Below are positions 9,801 through 18,187 of a DNA stretch of 64,000 nucleotides, piece by piece. The first letter of the stretch is position 1. The number at the start of each line of letters is the position of its first letter. Made by a program: the position numbers and the translations under genes. Origin of the DNA: Vibrio sp. SCSIO 43135 (GTDB lineage Bacteria; Pseudomonadota; Gammaproteobacteria; Enterobacterales; Vibrionaceae). The DNA is taken from assembly GCF_023716665.1 (NCBI RefSeq), contig NZ_CP071859.1:3100001-3164000 (forward strand). Reading direction: 5' to 3'. The notes under the pieces are model-generated. The model searched no databases. It was given only the letters and a program-made list of their open reading frames with translations, and was not told where the DNA came from.

Positions 9801-9974
9801 GCTGGTCTAGCAATTGGTACTATCTTTACCTTGTTCGTACTGCCAGTGATTTACAGCTACTTAGCTGAGAAACACAAACCACTGCCAGTCTTTGTTGAAG
9901 ATAAAGACTTAGAGAAACTAGCACGCGTTGATGAAGCGAAAGCGGCACATCGTGAAATGGCTGATAATAATTAG
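6852..9974 (+). CDS. vexB: RND multidrug efflux pump VexB (HAE1 family)
   Basis: 1040 aa inner membrane proton/drug antiporter. N-terminal FIKRPVLAVSISFLIALLG is the family start. The DD pair of transmembrane helix 4 (GLVVDDAIVVLENV, about residue 400) carries the proton relay. The second repeat shows GLITKHGILICEVAKEE in the place of the usual GLxxKxxIL motif. Two large periplasmic loops lie after helices 1 and 7. An RBS GGAGG lies 5-6 nt before the ATG. Family knowledge and the V. cholerae homologue suggest export of bile salts, detergents and antibiotics. A terminator follows. Confidence 0.93.
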   Translation: MRFTDVFIKRPVLAVSISFLIALLGLQAVFKMQVREYPEMTNTVVTVTTSYYGASADLIQGFITQPLEQAVAQADNIDYMTSSSVLGSSTITVNMKLNTDPNAALSDILAKTNSVRSQLPKEAEDPTVTMSTGSTTAVLYIGFTSDELSSSQITDYLERVINPQLFTVNGVSKVDLYGGMKYALRVWLDPAKMAALGLTATDVMNVLNANNYQSATGQAVGEFVLYNGSADTQVSNVEELSNLVVSSDEGDITRLSDIAKVTLEKSHDVYRASANGQEAVVAAINAAPSANPINIAADVLDLLPQLERNLPSNIKMNVMYDSTIAINESINEVIKTIVEAALIVLVVITLFLGSFRAVIIPIVTIPLSLIGVAMVMQAMGFSWNLMTLLAMVLAIGLVVDDAIVVLENVDRHVKLGESPFRAAIIGTREIAVPVIAMTLTLGAVYAPIALMGGITGSLFKEFALTLAGAVFVSGIVALTLSPMMCSKMLKANEEPSKFEQKVHGFLDRMTNRYAKMLNAVMQHRPVVIAFAIIVFASLPALFKFIPSELAPSEDKGVIMLMGTAPSNANLDFMQNTMNDVNRILSDQPEVSFAQVFTGVPNSNQAFGIASMVPWSEREASQSEVANRVGGLVGNVPGMAVTAFQMPELPGAGSGLPIQFVITTPNAFESLFAITTDILADVKSNPMFVYSDLDLNYDSATMKINIDKDKAGAYGVTMQDIGITLSTMMADGYVNRIDLNGRSYEVIPQVERKWRLNPESMNNYYVRAADGRAVPLGSLITIDVVAEPRSLPHFNQLNSATIGAVPAPGTAMGDAIAWFESTATDKLPNGYNHDYMGEARQYVTEGSALYATFGLALAIIFLVLAIQFESLKDPLVIMVSVPLAICGALIALAWGAATMNIYSQVGLITLVGLITKHGILICEVAKEEQLHNKLGKTEAVMEAAKVRLRPILMTTAAMIAGLIPLMYATGAGAAQRFSIGIVIVAGLAIGTIFTLFVLPVIYSYLAEKHKPLPVFVEDKDLEKLARVDEAKAAHREMADNN

Positions 9975-10035
9975 TTGATATAGACTCATCGATAGCAACG
10001 AACGTATCGTGTGTTAATCGGTCAACACTTTAAGT

Positions 10036-10062
10036 AAAAGGTCACTTCGGTGGCCTTTTTTA
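10036..10062 (+). terminator. Terminator of vexRAB
   Basis: AAAAGGTCAC-TTCG-GTGGCCTTTT with a U-tract, about 60 bp after vexB; one G-U pair in the stem. Confidence 0.9.
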
Positions 10063-10167
10063 TTGCTTGCTGAACCCTTAATAAGGTCGAATTTTTGCCA
10101 TCCAAGTAGCGACTTTCTATCGGCAATTACTTAGAATGAGCACAAATTGAAAGGAGTTTTCATCCCC

Positions 10168-10419
10168 ATGTTTGATCCAAAGAAACTAGAGCAAATCGCT
10201 AAACAAATTCATGACTCTATGCCAGCTCCTGTAAAAGAGCTTGGTGCAGACGTAGACCAGAAAGTTCGCCAAGTTATCCAAGGCCAACTAAACAAGCTAG
10301 ACGTAGTAAGCCGTGAAGAATTTGACGTACAAACTCAAGTGCTACTTCGTACGCGCCAAAAGCTGACTGAAATGGAACAAAAGCTCGCTGACCTAGAAGC
10401 GAAGCTTGCTGACAAGTAA
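10168..10419 (+). CDS. ubiK: Ubiquinone biosynthesis accessory factor UbiK (YqiC family)
   Basis: Small protein (83 aa from the ATG at 10168, MFDPKKLEQ). The first half is polar and helical; the C-terminal ~35 residues ([21 protein letters not shown]) form a coiled coil that drives trimerisation in the family. It helps the Ubi complex, which contains UbiJ, another gene of this window. AGGAG lies 11 nt upstream of the ATG. A TTG 21 bp earlier gives a longer frame but lies in front of this Shine-Dalgarno. Single gene with its own terminator. Confidence 0.92.
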   Translation: MFDPKKLEQIAKQIHDSMPAPVKELGADVDQKVRQVIQGQLNKLDVVSREEFDVQTQVLLRTRQKLTEMEQKLADLEAKLADK

Positions 10420-10436
10420 GCAGTAATCAAAGATAC

Positions 10437-10469
10437 AAAGGGCTGACGTAATACGTCAGCCCTTTTTGT
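10437..10469 (+). terminator. Terminator of ubiK
   Basis: AAAGGGCTGACGTA / TACGTCAGCCCTTT with a T-run. Confidence 0.92.
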
Positions 10470-10516
10470 TTTGGCCACGCTCTAAATGAGCCGCCCAAAT
10501 CCACAGCCCAGATAAA

Positions 10517-10553
10517 CAAAAAAGGCTTGGTCAACGGCGACCAAGCCTTTTTA
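10517..10553. terminator. Terminator, probably of ilvC
   Basis: AAAGGCTTGGTC-N6-GACCAAGCCTTT with T-runs on both strands, between convergent ubiK and ilvC; it is ~175 bp past the ilvC stop. Confidence 0.85.
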
Positions 10554-10627
10554 TTAGATGTTGTGTTTTTTTGTATTTTTAACCCCATCTGTCTGGAGTT
10601 CTTACTAACCTACTATCTAAGTTCTTC

Positions 10628-10728
10628 AATTACTTAGGATTAAGGTTTCATGTCTAGGAGAAGGCGCAGAGTTTGCGATAGCAAATGAGCACCTTCGACA
10701 CCGAAATGGAACCTTAAGGCAAGTAATT
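10628..10728. repeat. 101-bp imperfect inverted repeat at the ilvC 3' end
   Basis: Arms AATTACTT (10628-10635) and AAGTAATT (10721-10728) extend inward imperfectly through AAGGTTTCATGTC and its near-complement GACACCGAAATGGAACCTT, with an inner GAAGG / CCTTC stem. The right arm overlaps the ilvC stop codon. It may be a non-autonomous palindromic element that supplied the stop. I cannot tell the copy number from one window. Confidence 0.55.
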
Positions 10729-12211
10729 AGCCGCCTACTGCGATGTTCTTCATATCCGTCATGTAACCACGTAGCTCTTCACCGATGTACTCAACTGGGT
10801 GGTTGCGGATAGTATCGTTTACTGCGATTAGCGTAGCGTTGTCTACTTGGTTAGACGTTTCGCCTAGACCTTTACCGATTACATCAGTACCTACTGAAGG
10901 CATGAACTTCTCACGTAGTAGCGGAGTTGCTACGTTAGCAAATAGGTAGTTACCGTATTCCGCTGTATCTGAAATTACAACGTTCATTTCGTATAGACGC
11001 TTACGTGCTACTGTGTTTGCGATTAGTGGTAGCTCGTGTAGTGACTCGTAGTACGCTGACTCATCAATGATGCCTGATGCAGTCATTGCTTCGAATGCTA
11101 GTTCAACACCTGCACGAACCATTGCTACTAGTAGGATGCCGTTGTCGAAGTACTCTTGCTCAGAGATTTCGATATCGCCTGCTGGGTAGTTTTCAAACGC
11201 TGTTTCGCCTGTTTCTTCACGCCAGCCTAGTAGGTTTGCGTCATCGTTCGCCCAGTCAGCCATCATAGTGCTTGAGAACTCACCAGTGATGATGTCATCC
11301 ATGTGCTTGTTGTATAGCGGACGCATTAGCTCTTTTAGCTCTTCAGAAAGCTCAAATGCTTTGATTTTCGCTGGGTTAGATAGACGGTCCATCATGTGAG
11401 TGATGCCACCGAACTTCAGTGCTTCAGTAATGGTTTCCCAACCGTATTGTAGAAGTTTACCTGCGTAGCTTGGGTCGATGCCGTCAGCAACCATCTTCTC
11501 GTAAGAAACGATAGAACCCGCTTGTAGCATGCCACATAGGATAGTTTGCTCACCCATTAGGTCAGATTTAACTTCTGCAACGAATGAAGACTCTAGACAA
11601 CCTGCACGGTGACCACCAGTACCTGCAGCCCATGCTTTTGCGATATCCCAACCTTCACCTTTTGGATCGTTCTCTGGGTGAACCGCGATTAGCGTTGGTA
11701 CACCGAAGCCACGCTTGTACTCTTCACGTACTTCTGTACCAGGACACTTAGGTGCAACCATTACAACGGTTAGGTCTTTACGGATTTGCATACCTTCTTC
11801 AACTACGTTGAAGCCGTGTGAATAACCTAGTGCAGCGCCTTCTTTCATTAGCGGCATCACCGTCTCAACAACGTTAGTGTGCTGCTTGTCTGGAGTAAGG
11901 TTGATTACTAGGTCTGCTTCTGGGATTAGCGTTTCGTAGCTCGCTACTTCAAAACCGTTCTCTTTCGCGTTTTTGTACGATTGACGCTGCTCGTCGATCG
12001 CTGCTTGGCGTAGTGCGTATGCTACGTTCAGGCCAGAATCACGCATGTTTAGGCCTTGGTTCAGACCTTGAGCGCCACAACCTACGATTACGACTTTCTT
12101 ACCTTTTAGGTAATCAGCTTCTGTTGCGAATTCTTCGCGGTCCATAAAGCGACAACGACCTAGTTGGTCTAATTGCTCACGTAGGTTTAGGGTATTGAAA
12201 TAGTTAGCCAT
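10727..12211 (-). CDS. ilvC: Ketol-acid reductoisomerase
   Basis: Second common step of isoleucine and valine synthesis: NADPH-dependent isomerisation and reduction of acetolactate or acetohydroxybutyrate. 494 aa, the long class II form found in enterics. The Rossmann motif [16 protein letters not shown] lies near residue 40, and the double knotted C-terminal part with [11 protein letters not shown] and later acidic Mg ligands is intact. I chose the ATG at 12211 (MANYFNTLN) because GGAG lies 8 nt upstream; the frame stays open 9 codons further. Divergent from ilvY, which activates it in relatives. Confidence 0.96.
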   Translation of the reverse strand: MANYFNTLNLREQLDQLGRCRFMDREEFATEADYLKGKKVVIVGCGAQGLNQGLNMRDSGLNVAYALRQAAIDEQRQSYKNAKENGFEVASYETLIPEADLVINLTPDKQHTNVVETVMPLMKEGAALGYSHGFNVVEEGMQIRKDLTVVMVAPKCPGTEVREEYKRGFGVPTLIAVHPENDPKGEGWDIAKAWAAGTGGHRAGCLESSFVAEVKSDLMGEQTILCGMLQAGSIVSYEKMVADGIDPSYAGKLLQYGWETITEALKFGGITHMMDRLSNPAKIKAFELSEELKELMRPLYNKHMDDIITGEFSSTMMADWANDDANLLGWREETGETAFENYPAGDIEISEQEYFDNGILLVAMVRAGVELAFEAMTASGIIDESAYYESLHELPLIANTVARKRLYEMNVVISDTAEYGNYLFANVATPLLREKFMPSVGTDVIGKGLGETSNQVDNATLIAVNDTIRNHPVEYIGEELRGYMTDMKNIAVGG

Positions 12212-12321
12212 ATTGGGCGCTCCTTTGAAATTATCCATAATGGTCGGTCGTTCTCTTACCGAATGAGGTCATACTAAAACAGACACGAAGTTGCTTAAAG
12301 TGATATATTCACAATTAGTTA

Positions 12322-12336
12322 TTGCAATTTATGCAA
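12322..12336. promoter_or_regulatory. Likely IlvY (LysR-type) binding site
   Basis: Inverted repeat TTGCA-ATTTA-TGCAA, of the T-N11-A kind used by LysR regulators, lies in the ilvC-ilvY divergent region 18 bp before ilvY. Confidence 0.6.
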
Positions 12337-12353
12337 CGTAAGATGACCTATTT

Positions 12354-13244
12354 ATGAATATTAAACACCTGCAGATGTTCATTCATTTGTGTGATAGTAA
12401 AAACTTCAGCAAGACAGCTTCGGCAATGCACATCAGCCCTTCTGCACTCAGTCGTCAGATACAAAAACTGGAAGAAGAAACTGGGCAAAGTTTGTTTCTG
12501 CGCGATAACCGGAGTGTTGAACTTACGCCGGCAGGAAAAAAGTTGCTACCGGTGGCAATGAAAATATTGTCAGAATGGCAGCAATATAACGCTCAGCTAG
12601 AAGGGCATGAGCAAGAGCTAACAGGCGAGATTCGATTGTTCTGTTCCGTAACCGCCAGCTACAGCCATTTGCCAGAACTTCTATCTGATTTTCGCCTGCA
12701 ACACCCTCTGATCGAATTTAAGCTTTCGACAGGCGACCCAGCCCAAGCAATAGAGAAAGTACTGGCCGACGATGTCGACATTGCAATCTCCGCCAAACCA
12801 GAGCAACTTCCGGCTCGGATTGAGTTCGAAACCATCAGTGAGATTCCTCTTTCGGTCATTGCCCCTATTGGTGTAAGCAACTTTGCTGATGAGTTGCAGA
12901 AAGACAAGCCTGATTGGTCTTCCATTCCTTTTATCGTGCCAGAGTCAGGTACTGCGCGAGACCGCGCCAATGCTTGGTTCAAAGCGATGAAAATCAAGCC
13001 AACCATCTATGCTCAGGTATCAGGGCATGAAGCGATTGTCAGTATGGTGGCGTTAGGTTGTGGTGTCGGTATTGCACCCGATGTGGTGATCAACAACAGT
13101 CCGGTGAAAGAGAAGATCCAACGTTTAAAAGTCGCTTCAATCAAACCTTTCAAACTGGGTGTGTGTTGCAAGCGCTCACAACTAGACAACCCACTGGTAA
13201 AAGCCCTATGGGAAATGGCACACGATACCTATATCGCCCCATAA
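12354..13244 (+). CDS. ilvY: LysR-family activator IlvY
   Basis: 296 aa. The N-terminal winged HTH (MNIKHLQMFIHLCDSKNFSKTA) is followed by a linker helix and a type 2 periplasmic-binding fold for the co-inducer. In E. coli IlvY senses acetolactate/acetohydroxybutyrate and activates ilvC, and the divergent arrangement next to ilvC is conserved here. The start is near TATTTATG with only a weak ribosome site. A T-N11-A operator lies just upstream. Confidence 0.93.
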   Translation: MNIKHLQMFIHLCDSKNFSKTASAMHISPSALSRQIQKLEEETGQSLFLRDNRSVELTPAGKKLLPVAMKILSEWQQYNAQLEGHEQELTGEIRLFCSVTASYSHLPELLSDFRLQHPLIEFKLSTGDPAQAIEKVLADDVDIAISAKPEQLPARIEFETISEIPLSVIAPIGVSNFADELQKDKPDWSSIPFIVPESGTARDRANAWFKAMKIKPTIYAQVSGHEAIVSMVALGCGVGIAPDVVINNSPVKEKIQRLKVASIKPFKLGVCCKRSQLDNPLVKALWEMAHDTYIAP

Positions 13245-13266
13245 CTTTTCAAGCTCTAGAAACAAC

Positions 13267-13309
13267 AAAGCCACCGCTTTTTCAGATCGAAAGAAAAACA
13301 GTGGCTTTT
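13267..13309 (+). terminator. Terminator-like hairpin after ilvY
   Basis: AAAGCCAC...GTGGCTTTT with a ~26-nt loop; a short U-run follows. Confidence 0.55.
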
Positions 13310-13332
13310 ACATTTAAATCAGTTTTCTAAAT

Positions 13333-13458
13333 AGTTGGAGTCACAGCTAGGCGTCAAACAACCTTATTCCCATGAGCATAGTCCGCTATGTGATTGGGGC
13401 GGCCGGCGCTCCGGGGAGGTTGTGAAGACAACGACGCTGTGGCTTCAAATATGACGAA
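13333..13458. repeat. ERIC-type intergenic repeat
   Basis: About 126 bp. The centre TTCCCATGAGCATAG ... CTATGTGATTGGGG matches the ERIC core layout (CCCCAGGAGCTTACAT / AAGTAAGTGACTGGGG), and the right end CTTCAAATATGACGA matches the ERIC end CTTGAAGTATGACGG. Outer parts pair as AACAACCT...AGGTTGTGA and CACAGC...GCTGTGG. ERIC elements are known in Vibrio. It sits between ilvY and hemN. Confidence 0.8.
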
Positions 13459-13461
13459 AAC

Positions 13462-14850
13462 TTAGATGACACGAGAAAACTGCTGCTGCCTAGCCTTAGC
13501 TCTTAAATACTTGTCAAAACACATACAGATGTTGCGAATCAGCAAACGCCCACGCAAAGTAACGCGGATTTCGTTGTCATCGACTTCAACCAATTCATCA
13601 TTAATGAAAGTCTGAAGAAGCTGCAGATCTTCTTTGAAGTATTGGTTAAATGGCACATTGAATTCAGCTTCAATCTGGGTTTTATCCAACTTGAAGTTAC
13701 AGATAAGCTGCTTAATCACTTCACGGCGAAGTAAGTCATCACTATCTAAAGCAACCCCTTTCCATAAAGCATGGCGCTCATCGTTTACTTGCGCATAGTA
13801 TTTCTTCAGTTCTTTTTGGTTTTGCGCGTACGCATCACCAATCATGGAAATGGCTGAGACACCAAAACCTACTAAATCACATTCACCTTGAGTGGTATAA
13901 CCTTGGAAGTTACGGTGCAGTACACCTTCACGCTGCGCAACAGCCAACTCGTCATCAGGTTGGGCAAAGTGATCCATACCAATGAATTGGTAGCCCGCAC
14001 CAGTTAGTGTCGTAATGGTATCTTGCAAGATCGCCATTTTTTCTTCGGCTTTCGGTAAGTCTTCATCTTTGATTTTACGCTGCGCGGCAAACAGTTGCGG
14101 CATGTGCGCGTAGTTAAAGATAGACAGGCGGCCAGGCTGCATCTCTAGTACTTGCGCTAGCGTATCAGCAAAGCGCTGTTGGGTTTGCTTTGGTAAGCCG
14201 TAGATTAAGTCTAGATTGGTTGATCGGAAGCCTAGCTTTTTCGCTCTTGCTACCATCGCAATAATGAAGTCTTCATCTTGCTCGCGGTTAACCAGTTTTT
14301 GTACTTCTTTATTGAAGTCCTGCACACCAATACTTAAACGGTTAAACCCTTCACTGCGCAGGTGATCGAGCATATCGAGTTCAATCTCACGCGGATCGAC
14401 TTCGATGCTGATTTCTGCAGTGTCTTCAAATTGGAATTCGCCACGTAGAATCGCCATCAAACGGCTAATTTGCTGCTCAGTTAAGAAGGTTGGCGTGCCG
14501 CCACCAAAGTGTAGCTGCGTTACTTTGCGTCCTTGAAGCAAACTCGCGCGTTGGCGGATTTCATGCTCGAGTACATCAAGGTATTCGTCGGCTTTGTGCG
14601 AGTGGCGAGTAATAACCTTGTTACAGCCACAGTAGTAGCAAAGCTTGTGACAAAACGGGATATGAATATACAGAGACAGTGGACGCTCAGGATACTGAGT
14701 ACATGCCATATCGTAATCGGCAATCGTAAACGCTTCGTGAAACTCTAACGCCGTTGGGTATGAGGTATAGCGAGGCCCAGAATAGTTATACTTATCTAGA
14801 ATGGCTTGATCCCATACGATTTGCTGGCTGGCGACAACTGACTGCGACAT
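13462..14850 (-). CDS. hemN: Oxygen-independent coproporphyrinogen III oxidase
   Basis: Radical SAM enzyme of anaerobic heme synthesis, oxidatively decarboxylating coproporphyrinogen III. 462 aa. The [4Fe-4S] cluster motif CHKLCYYCGC (CX3CX2CXC) lies near residue 67, then the glycine-rich SAM-binding stretch LHFGGGTPTFL, and the later HemN pattern IGMDHFA. N-terminal KYNYSGPRYTSYPTALEF is the HemN trip-wire region, which separates it from HemW-like relatives. I looked for an Fnr box upstream and saw none of good quality. Confidence 0.95.
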   Translation of the reverse strand: MSQSVVASQQIVWDQAILDKYNYSGPRYTSYPTALEFHEAFTIADYDMACTQYPERPLSLYIHIPFCHKLCYYCGCNKVITRHSHKADEYLDVLEHEIRQRASLLQGRKVTQLHFGGGTPTFLTEQQISRLMAILRGEFQFEDTAEISIEVDPREIELDMLDHLRSEGFNRLSIGVQDFNKEVQKLVNREQDEDFIIAMVARAKKLGFRSTNLDLIYGLPKQTQQRFADTLAQVLEMQPGRLSIFNYAHMPQLFAAQRKIKDEDLPKAEEKMAILQDTITTLTGAGYQFIGMDHFAQPDDELAVAQREGVLHRNFQGYTTQGECDLVGFGVSAISMIGDAYAQNQKELKKYYAQVNDERHALWKGVALDSDDLLRREVIKQLICNFKLDKTQIEAEFNVPFNQYFKEDLQLLQTFINDELVEVDDNEIRVTLRGRLLIRNICMCFDKYLRAKARQQQFSRVI

Positions 14851-15078
14851 GATGGTACTTTCCGTTTGTAACGAGGTTTCAATTCACTGTGGCCGCAATA
14901 GCGATTAAAGTTCGCTGTTGCGATAACGGGCTATTTTGCCACACGACTATGACGAACGTCGGTAGGCAAAACAAGTTTTGGTTAATATTGTTCAGAACTG
15001 CTAGCCCGATCACTTACTTAAAAGTATAGCGACTAGGCCAGCAATAAGATGCGGTTACCCAGTAATAGGTAGCCTTAA

Positions 15079-15567
15079 TTAAATCATCTGAATGTTGATT
15101 TGATTGTTGAGAGGCTTAACGGTTTGTTGCAGCTGCTTCAATTCTTCGACTATCGCATCGTTCAAACGTGATTCCGCTTTCTGACGAGCTAGGTTCTGCT
15201 GCATACGCTCTTTTTTCGCGAGCTGCTGTCTGTCTTCTCCACGCGCCATGTCTTTCACTATATGGTACAGCTCAGACGTAGCTGGGTAAGTCTCATCAAA
15301 GTCGACTCTCGCCTCACCTTGTACGTAGTCCATGATGTTATACACACGGATGCTAATTTCAGACAAGTCACACTGCCCTTGGATTCCCGCTAGACAGAGG
15401 GTATGTACATTCTCGAAGATATTGGCGTTACGTTTTTCGATAGCCAACTCTTGATGACGCAGTTGCAATTCCTTTTGCTTCTTAACTTGGAGCAGAAGGT
15501 AACCTGCATAGGATGCTAAGCCGAGAATAATGATTCCACCCGCAATGGCTAACAAGGTTACATTCAT
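15079..15567 (-). CDS. DUF2489 membrane-anchored protein of unknown function
   Basis: 162 aa. One N-terminal membrane helix (about residues 4-26) is followed by a charged, mostly helical cytoplasmic part with two cysteines (LCLAGIQGQC). The family is known only as DUF2489 and is regularly next to yihI. It lies 9 bp after yihI, so it is in the same leftward operon. No catalytic motif is apparent. Confidence 0.8.
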   Translation of the reverse strand: MNVTLLAIAGGIIILGLASYAGYLLLQVKKQKELQLRHQELAIEKRNANIFENVHTLCLAGIQGQCDLSEISIRVYNIMDYVQGEARVDFDETYPATSELYHIVKDMARGEDRQQLAKKERMQQNLARQKAESRLNDAIVEELKQLQQTVKPLNNQINIQMI

Positions 15568-15576
15568 ATTAGTGCT

Positions 15577-16143
15577 CTACTCTTTAAAGTCGTTAAGGTC
15601 TAAACCTTCAAACTGAGAAAGAAGGTCATCGTCAGAAGCTGGCTTCTTGCTCGCTTTTTTCGCTTTCGGCGCTGGCGCTTCGACTTCTTCTATCTCGTCT
15701 TCTTCATCTTGATACAAACCAAGCTGCTTCATAAGTACTTCGATGCGATCTAGCTTCTCATCAACGTAGCTTTGTAAGCCTGCACCTAGGTTGTCGCCGT
15801 TATCTAAACGATCAAGCAACACATTCAATTGCGCATCATTTTCCAACATTTCTAGCTCTTTTTCAGCTGAGATGCGGCGCTCTTGTTTGGTGAGTTTCTT
15901 CGGCGCTTCAACGACCAAAGGAATCTTCTTTTTACTGCCTAAGCGAGGATCGCGTTTTTGCTGCTCTTGGCGTTGCTTCTGCTTTGACGCTTCAGAGTTA
16001 CGGTTACCGGTTTTTAGGCCTTTACGCTTTTTCAGTCTTTTACGAAGGCGACCTTCAACATCAGACTCTGTGCGATTACGAGTAACGACAACTTCATCTT
16101 GTCTTAACGCACTCGGTTTTCTTGATTTCTTACTACGACTCAT
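15577..16143 (-). CDS. yihI: Der GTPase-activating protein YihI
   Basis: 188 aa. The N-terminal half is extremely basic (SRSKKSRKPS, LRKRLKKRKGLK, KRDPRLGSKKKIPL); the middle is helical (LEMLENDAQLNVLLDRLDNG) and the C-terminus acidic. This is the layout of YihI, which stimulates the GTPase Der and so restrains late 50S ribosome assembly. The start codon overlaps the stop of the methyltransferase gene by one base (TAATG), which indicates translational coupling. Confidence 0.9.
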   Translation of the reverse strand: MSRSKKSRKPSALRQDEVVVTRNRTESDVEGRLRKRLKKRKGLKTGNRNSEASKQKQRQEQQKRDPRLGSKKKIPLVVEAPKKLTKQERRISAEKELEMLENDAQLNVLLDRLDNGDNLGAGLQSYVDEKLDRIEVLMKQLGLYQDEEDEIEEVEAPAPKAKKASKKPASDDDLLSQFEGLDLNDFKE

Positions 16144-16781
16144 TACTGGAGTTTCCTCAGCAAAATTACATCATTGCCAATAAATTCTAGTTCGAGCTTA
16201 TCCCGCTCTGCCAAGTATTGAAAGGTTCGACGACTAAAGAAGATAACGTGGGTTACGTCGTTCTTATAGTGCCATGTTGCAAACGCTTCTTTATCAATGA
16301 CCATTTTGGTCATAAGACCAATCCAGCCACCCGGCTTAACTAAATTTAACCATTGCTGCCACACCTTATCGGGCTCATAGAGATGCTCGATAACTTCTGT
16401 CGCAGTCATAAAGTCATACGCTTTCTCTAACACCACTTGATTCGGGTGATAATAGATATCGTACAGCTCAATATCGTGGCCACGCTCTTGCAACATTAAT
16501 GATAATGTTGGGCCTGGGCCACAACCAAAATCTAACCCATGTGAGTTAGGTTGAATTCTCTCTGTTATCGGGTCAGCAATACGCGACAAGAACTTACGAT
16601 AGCCCATATCGCTAGGATCATTTTCATGCAGATCATAGTGGGCTTTTTCTTCATTCGCCTCCAAGCGCTGGCTTGGATCCACAAACACCAATTCACAAAT
16701 ATCGCACTGTAAATAGTCACGTCGTTTATCCGAGTGGTAGTGCGTGACGGTGGGATTGTGGCATAACGGGCAGCTGTGCAT
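16143..16781 (-). CDS. Class I SAM-dependent methyltransferase with N-terminal zinc-ribbon-like part
   Basis: 212 aa. Two CxxC pairs at the start (CPLC near residue 4, CDIC near 27) look like a small zinc ribbon. Then come the SAM-binding LDFGCGPGPTLSL (about residue 84) and the post-I acid in IELYDIYY. The EVIEHLYEPD stretch is typical of methyltransferase type 12 proteins. The substrate cannot be inferred. First gene of an operon with yihI and the DUF2489 gene. Confidence 0.8.
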   Translation of the reverse strand: MHSCPLCHNPTVTHYHSDKRRDYLQCDICELVFVDPSQRLEANEEKAHYDLHENDPSDMGYRKFLSRIADPITERIQPNSHGLDFGCGPGPTLSLMLQERGHDIELYDIYYHPNQVVLEKAYDFMTATEVIEHLYEPDKVWQQWLNLVKPGGWIGLMTKMVIDKEAFATWHYKNDVTHVIFFSRRTFQYLAERDKLELEFIGNDVILLRKLQ

Positions 16782-16895
16782 ATTTCCATCCTCAAACAGG
16801 GATGCGAAACATACCAGAAACTCGATTCAGAGTGGAGTAAAATTGAGCAATTAATCACCAAATCCAGAAAAAAAACCGTTACTGGCGACGAAACA

Positions 16896-16927
16896 TAAAA
16901 AAAGCGATGATCTAAGACCATCGCTTT
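16896..16927 (-). terminator. Terminator of the CsrB/CsrC-family sRNA
   Basis: Read leftward, AAAGCGATG-GTCTTAGAT-CATCGCTTT is followed by a run of seven Ts. Confidence 0.92.
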
Positions 16928-17300
16928 CTAAATACCACCCTAGGTGGTGAAACTGTGTTGCACTCAAATTGGTGCACAATCTTCCATTTGTTTTTAGCGC
17001 TTTCCCTGCTAAAAGGTGTTGTTCTTCATCATCCTGATGAATTTTGGCTTTCCGTTTAACTTCCTGTACGAGTTAGCTTCCCGTATCTGGGCTAGTCCTT
17101 AGCCTGATCCTTGCGCTGTCTAAATCCTTAGACAAGTTGACCATCCGTATCAGGTTGGCTTCATGCCGACCTTAGTCCTTTTTGACCACCACGCTTCCTT
17201 AGCATGCATCCTTGGAGACCATCGTGGTCTGAATTCCTGTTTCAGCTCCCTGCTGATGTGATTACTTTACTCCAGCTCGATTTTGAAACAACGACCAATA
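16896..17300 (-). ncRNA. csrC: CsrB/CsrC-family sRNA sequestering CsrA
   Basis: On the minus strand the ~400-nt region carries about 15 GGA motifs, mostly AAGGA, CAGGA or ACGGA in short hairpins (AAGCTAACTCGTACAGGAAGTT is one arm set). That density is the hallmark of RNAs that titrate the translational regulator CsrA. It ends in a strong terminator. Its place between yihI and engB is the same as E. coli csrC, so I use that name; Vibrio has several paralogues. The 5' end is approximate. A plus-strand ORF at 17204-17488 is antisense to it and not credible. Confidence 0.9.
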
Positions 17301-17390
17301 AGAAAAAAAAGGTCTTTTTTTACTGCGGCGGATTAAGATCTTTATTTTTCATACACTTACAAAGAAGACATAGTGATCGTTGCGTTAACG

Positions 17391-17408
17391 TATGGCAGAT
17401 CTCTTACA
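17391..17408 (-). promoter_or_regulatory. Likely VarA/UvrY (GacA-type) box upstream of the Csr sRNA
   Basis: Read leftward, TGTAAGAGATCTGCCATA matches the left half of the GacA/UvrY consensus TGTAAG-N6-CTTACA. It lies ~100 bp before the sRNA. A second half-site TGTAAG lies near 17356-17361. Confidence 0.6.
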
Positions 17409-17510
17409 AAGGGTTAAGCAAACTTGGTAGCACGATAAAAAAGGCACCGTGCTGCATGTCTCAAAGTTGGCGCGCAACCAGACCGTGAAAGATGAATGCT
17501 CTACAAAAGA

Positions 17511-17541
17511 AAACGCCCCAGCATGCAGCTGAGGCGTTTTC
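17511..17541 (-). terminator. Terminator of cytochrome c4 gene
   Basis: AAACGCCTCAGCTGC / GCTGGGGCGTTTT hairpin read leftward with U-rich tail, ~30 bp after the stop. Confidence 0.85.
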
Positions 17542-17569
17542 ATTTAACTTTGCTCGAACGATTTAGGGC

Positions 17570-18187
17570 TTAGTGTAGGCCACCAACATATTTAGACAGT
17601 ACAACAATTTCTTCATCTGTTAGTTTCTTCGCAACGTCGCGCATCATTTCATTCATGTCATTTGCACGAGTGTCGTCACGGAATTTTTCTAGCTGAAGCT
17701 TGATGTAATCAGCATGTTGACCAGAGATTTTCGGGAACCCTGATAGCTCAGTACCATTACCACGTGGGCCATGACACGCAATACACGCCGTTAAGCCACG
17801 CTCTGCATCACCTGCTGTGTACAGAGTTTTACCCTGTTCAACTACATTTTCTGGCGTAGTGTTTGGTGAAATAGGCAATGAAGCATAGTAAGCCGCTAGA
17901 TCAGCCATATCTTGCTCAGACAGTGGCATCGCCATACCGCCCATCACAGGGTCGACACGACCTTGCTTACCGCCACTAGTCATACCTAGCTTTAGGTCTT
18001 TCAACTGCTTCTCAAGATACTTAGCATGTTGACCCGCTAGCTTAGGGTACATCGTTAATTGACTGTTACCATCTGCCCCGTGGCAGGCAACACATGTTTG
18101 GGATTTTGCTTTACCAGCTTCAATACTACCTTGGGCCCATACTGAGCAGCTGGCTAAAAGACTCAAGATTAGCGCTAATTTCTTCAT
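17570..18187 (-). CDS. Cytochrome c4, di-heme periplasmic electron carrier
   Basis: 205 aa. Signal peptide [18 protein letters not shown], then two similar cytochrome c domains, each with a CXXCH heme site: CVACH near residue 32 and CIACH near residue 136. Each domain has the family follow-up (HGADGNS, HGPRGNG) and a downstream methionine ligand. In relatives it passes electrons from the bc1 complex to cbb3 oxidase. It is divergent from engB, as in many gamma-proteobacteria. Confidence 0.94.
   Translation of the reverse strand: MKKLALILSLLASCSVWAQGSIEAGKAKSQTCVACHGADGNSQLTMYPKLAGQHAKYLEKQLKDLKLGMTSGGKQGRVDPVMGGMAMPLSEQDMADLAAYYASLPISPNTTPENVVEQGKTLYTAGDAERGLTACIACHGPRGNGTELSGFPKISGQHADYIKLQLEKFRDDTRANDMNEMMRDVAKKLTDEEIVVLSKYVGGLH

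Noticed and set aside
14851-15078. Fnr box before hemN
   Set aside because: No TTGAT-N4-ATCAA-like sequence of acceptable quality was found in the 228-bp gap.
17204-17488. 94-codon plus-strand ORF
   Set aside because: Antisense to the Csr-type sRNA and its promoter; composition has no protein-like pattern.
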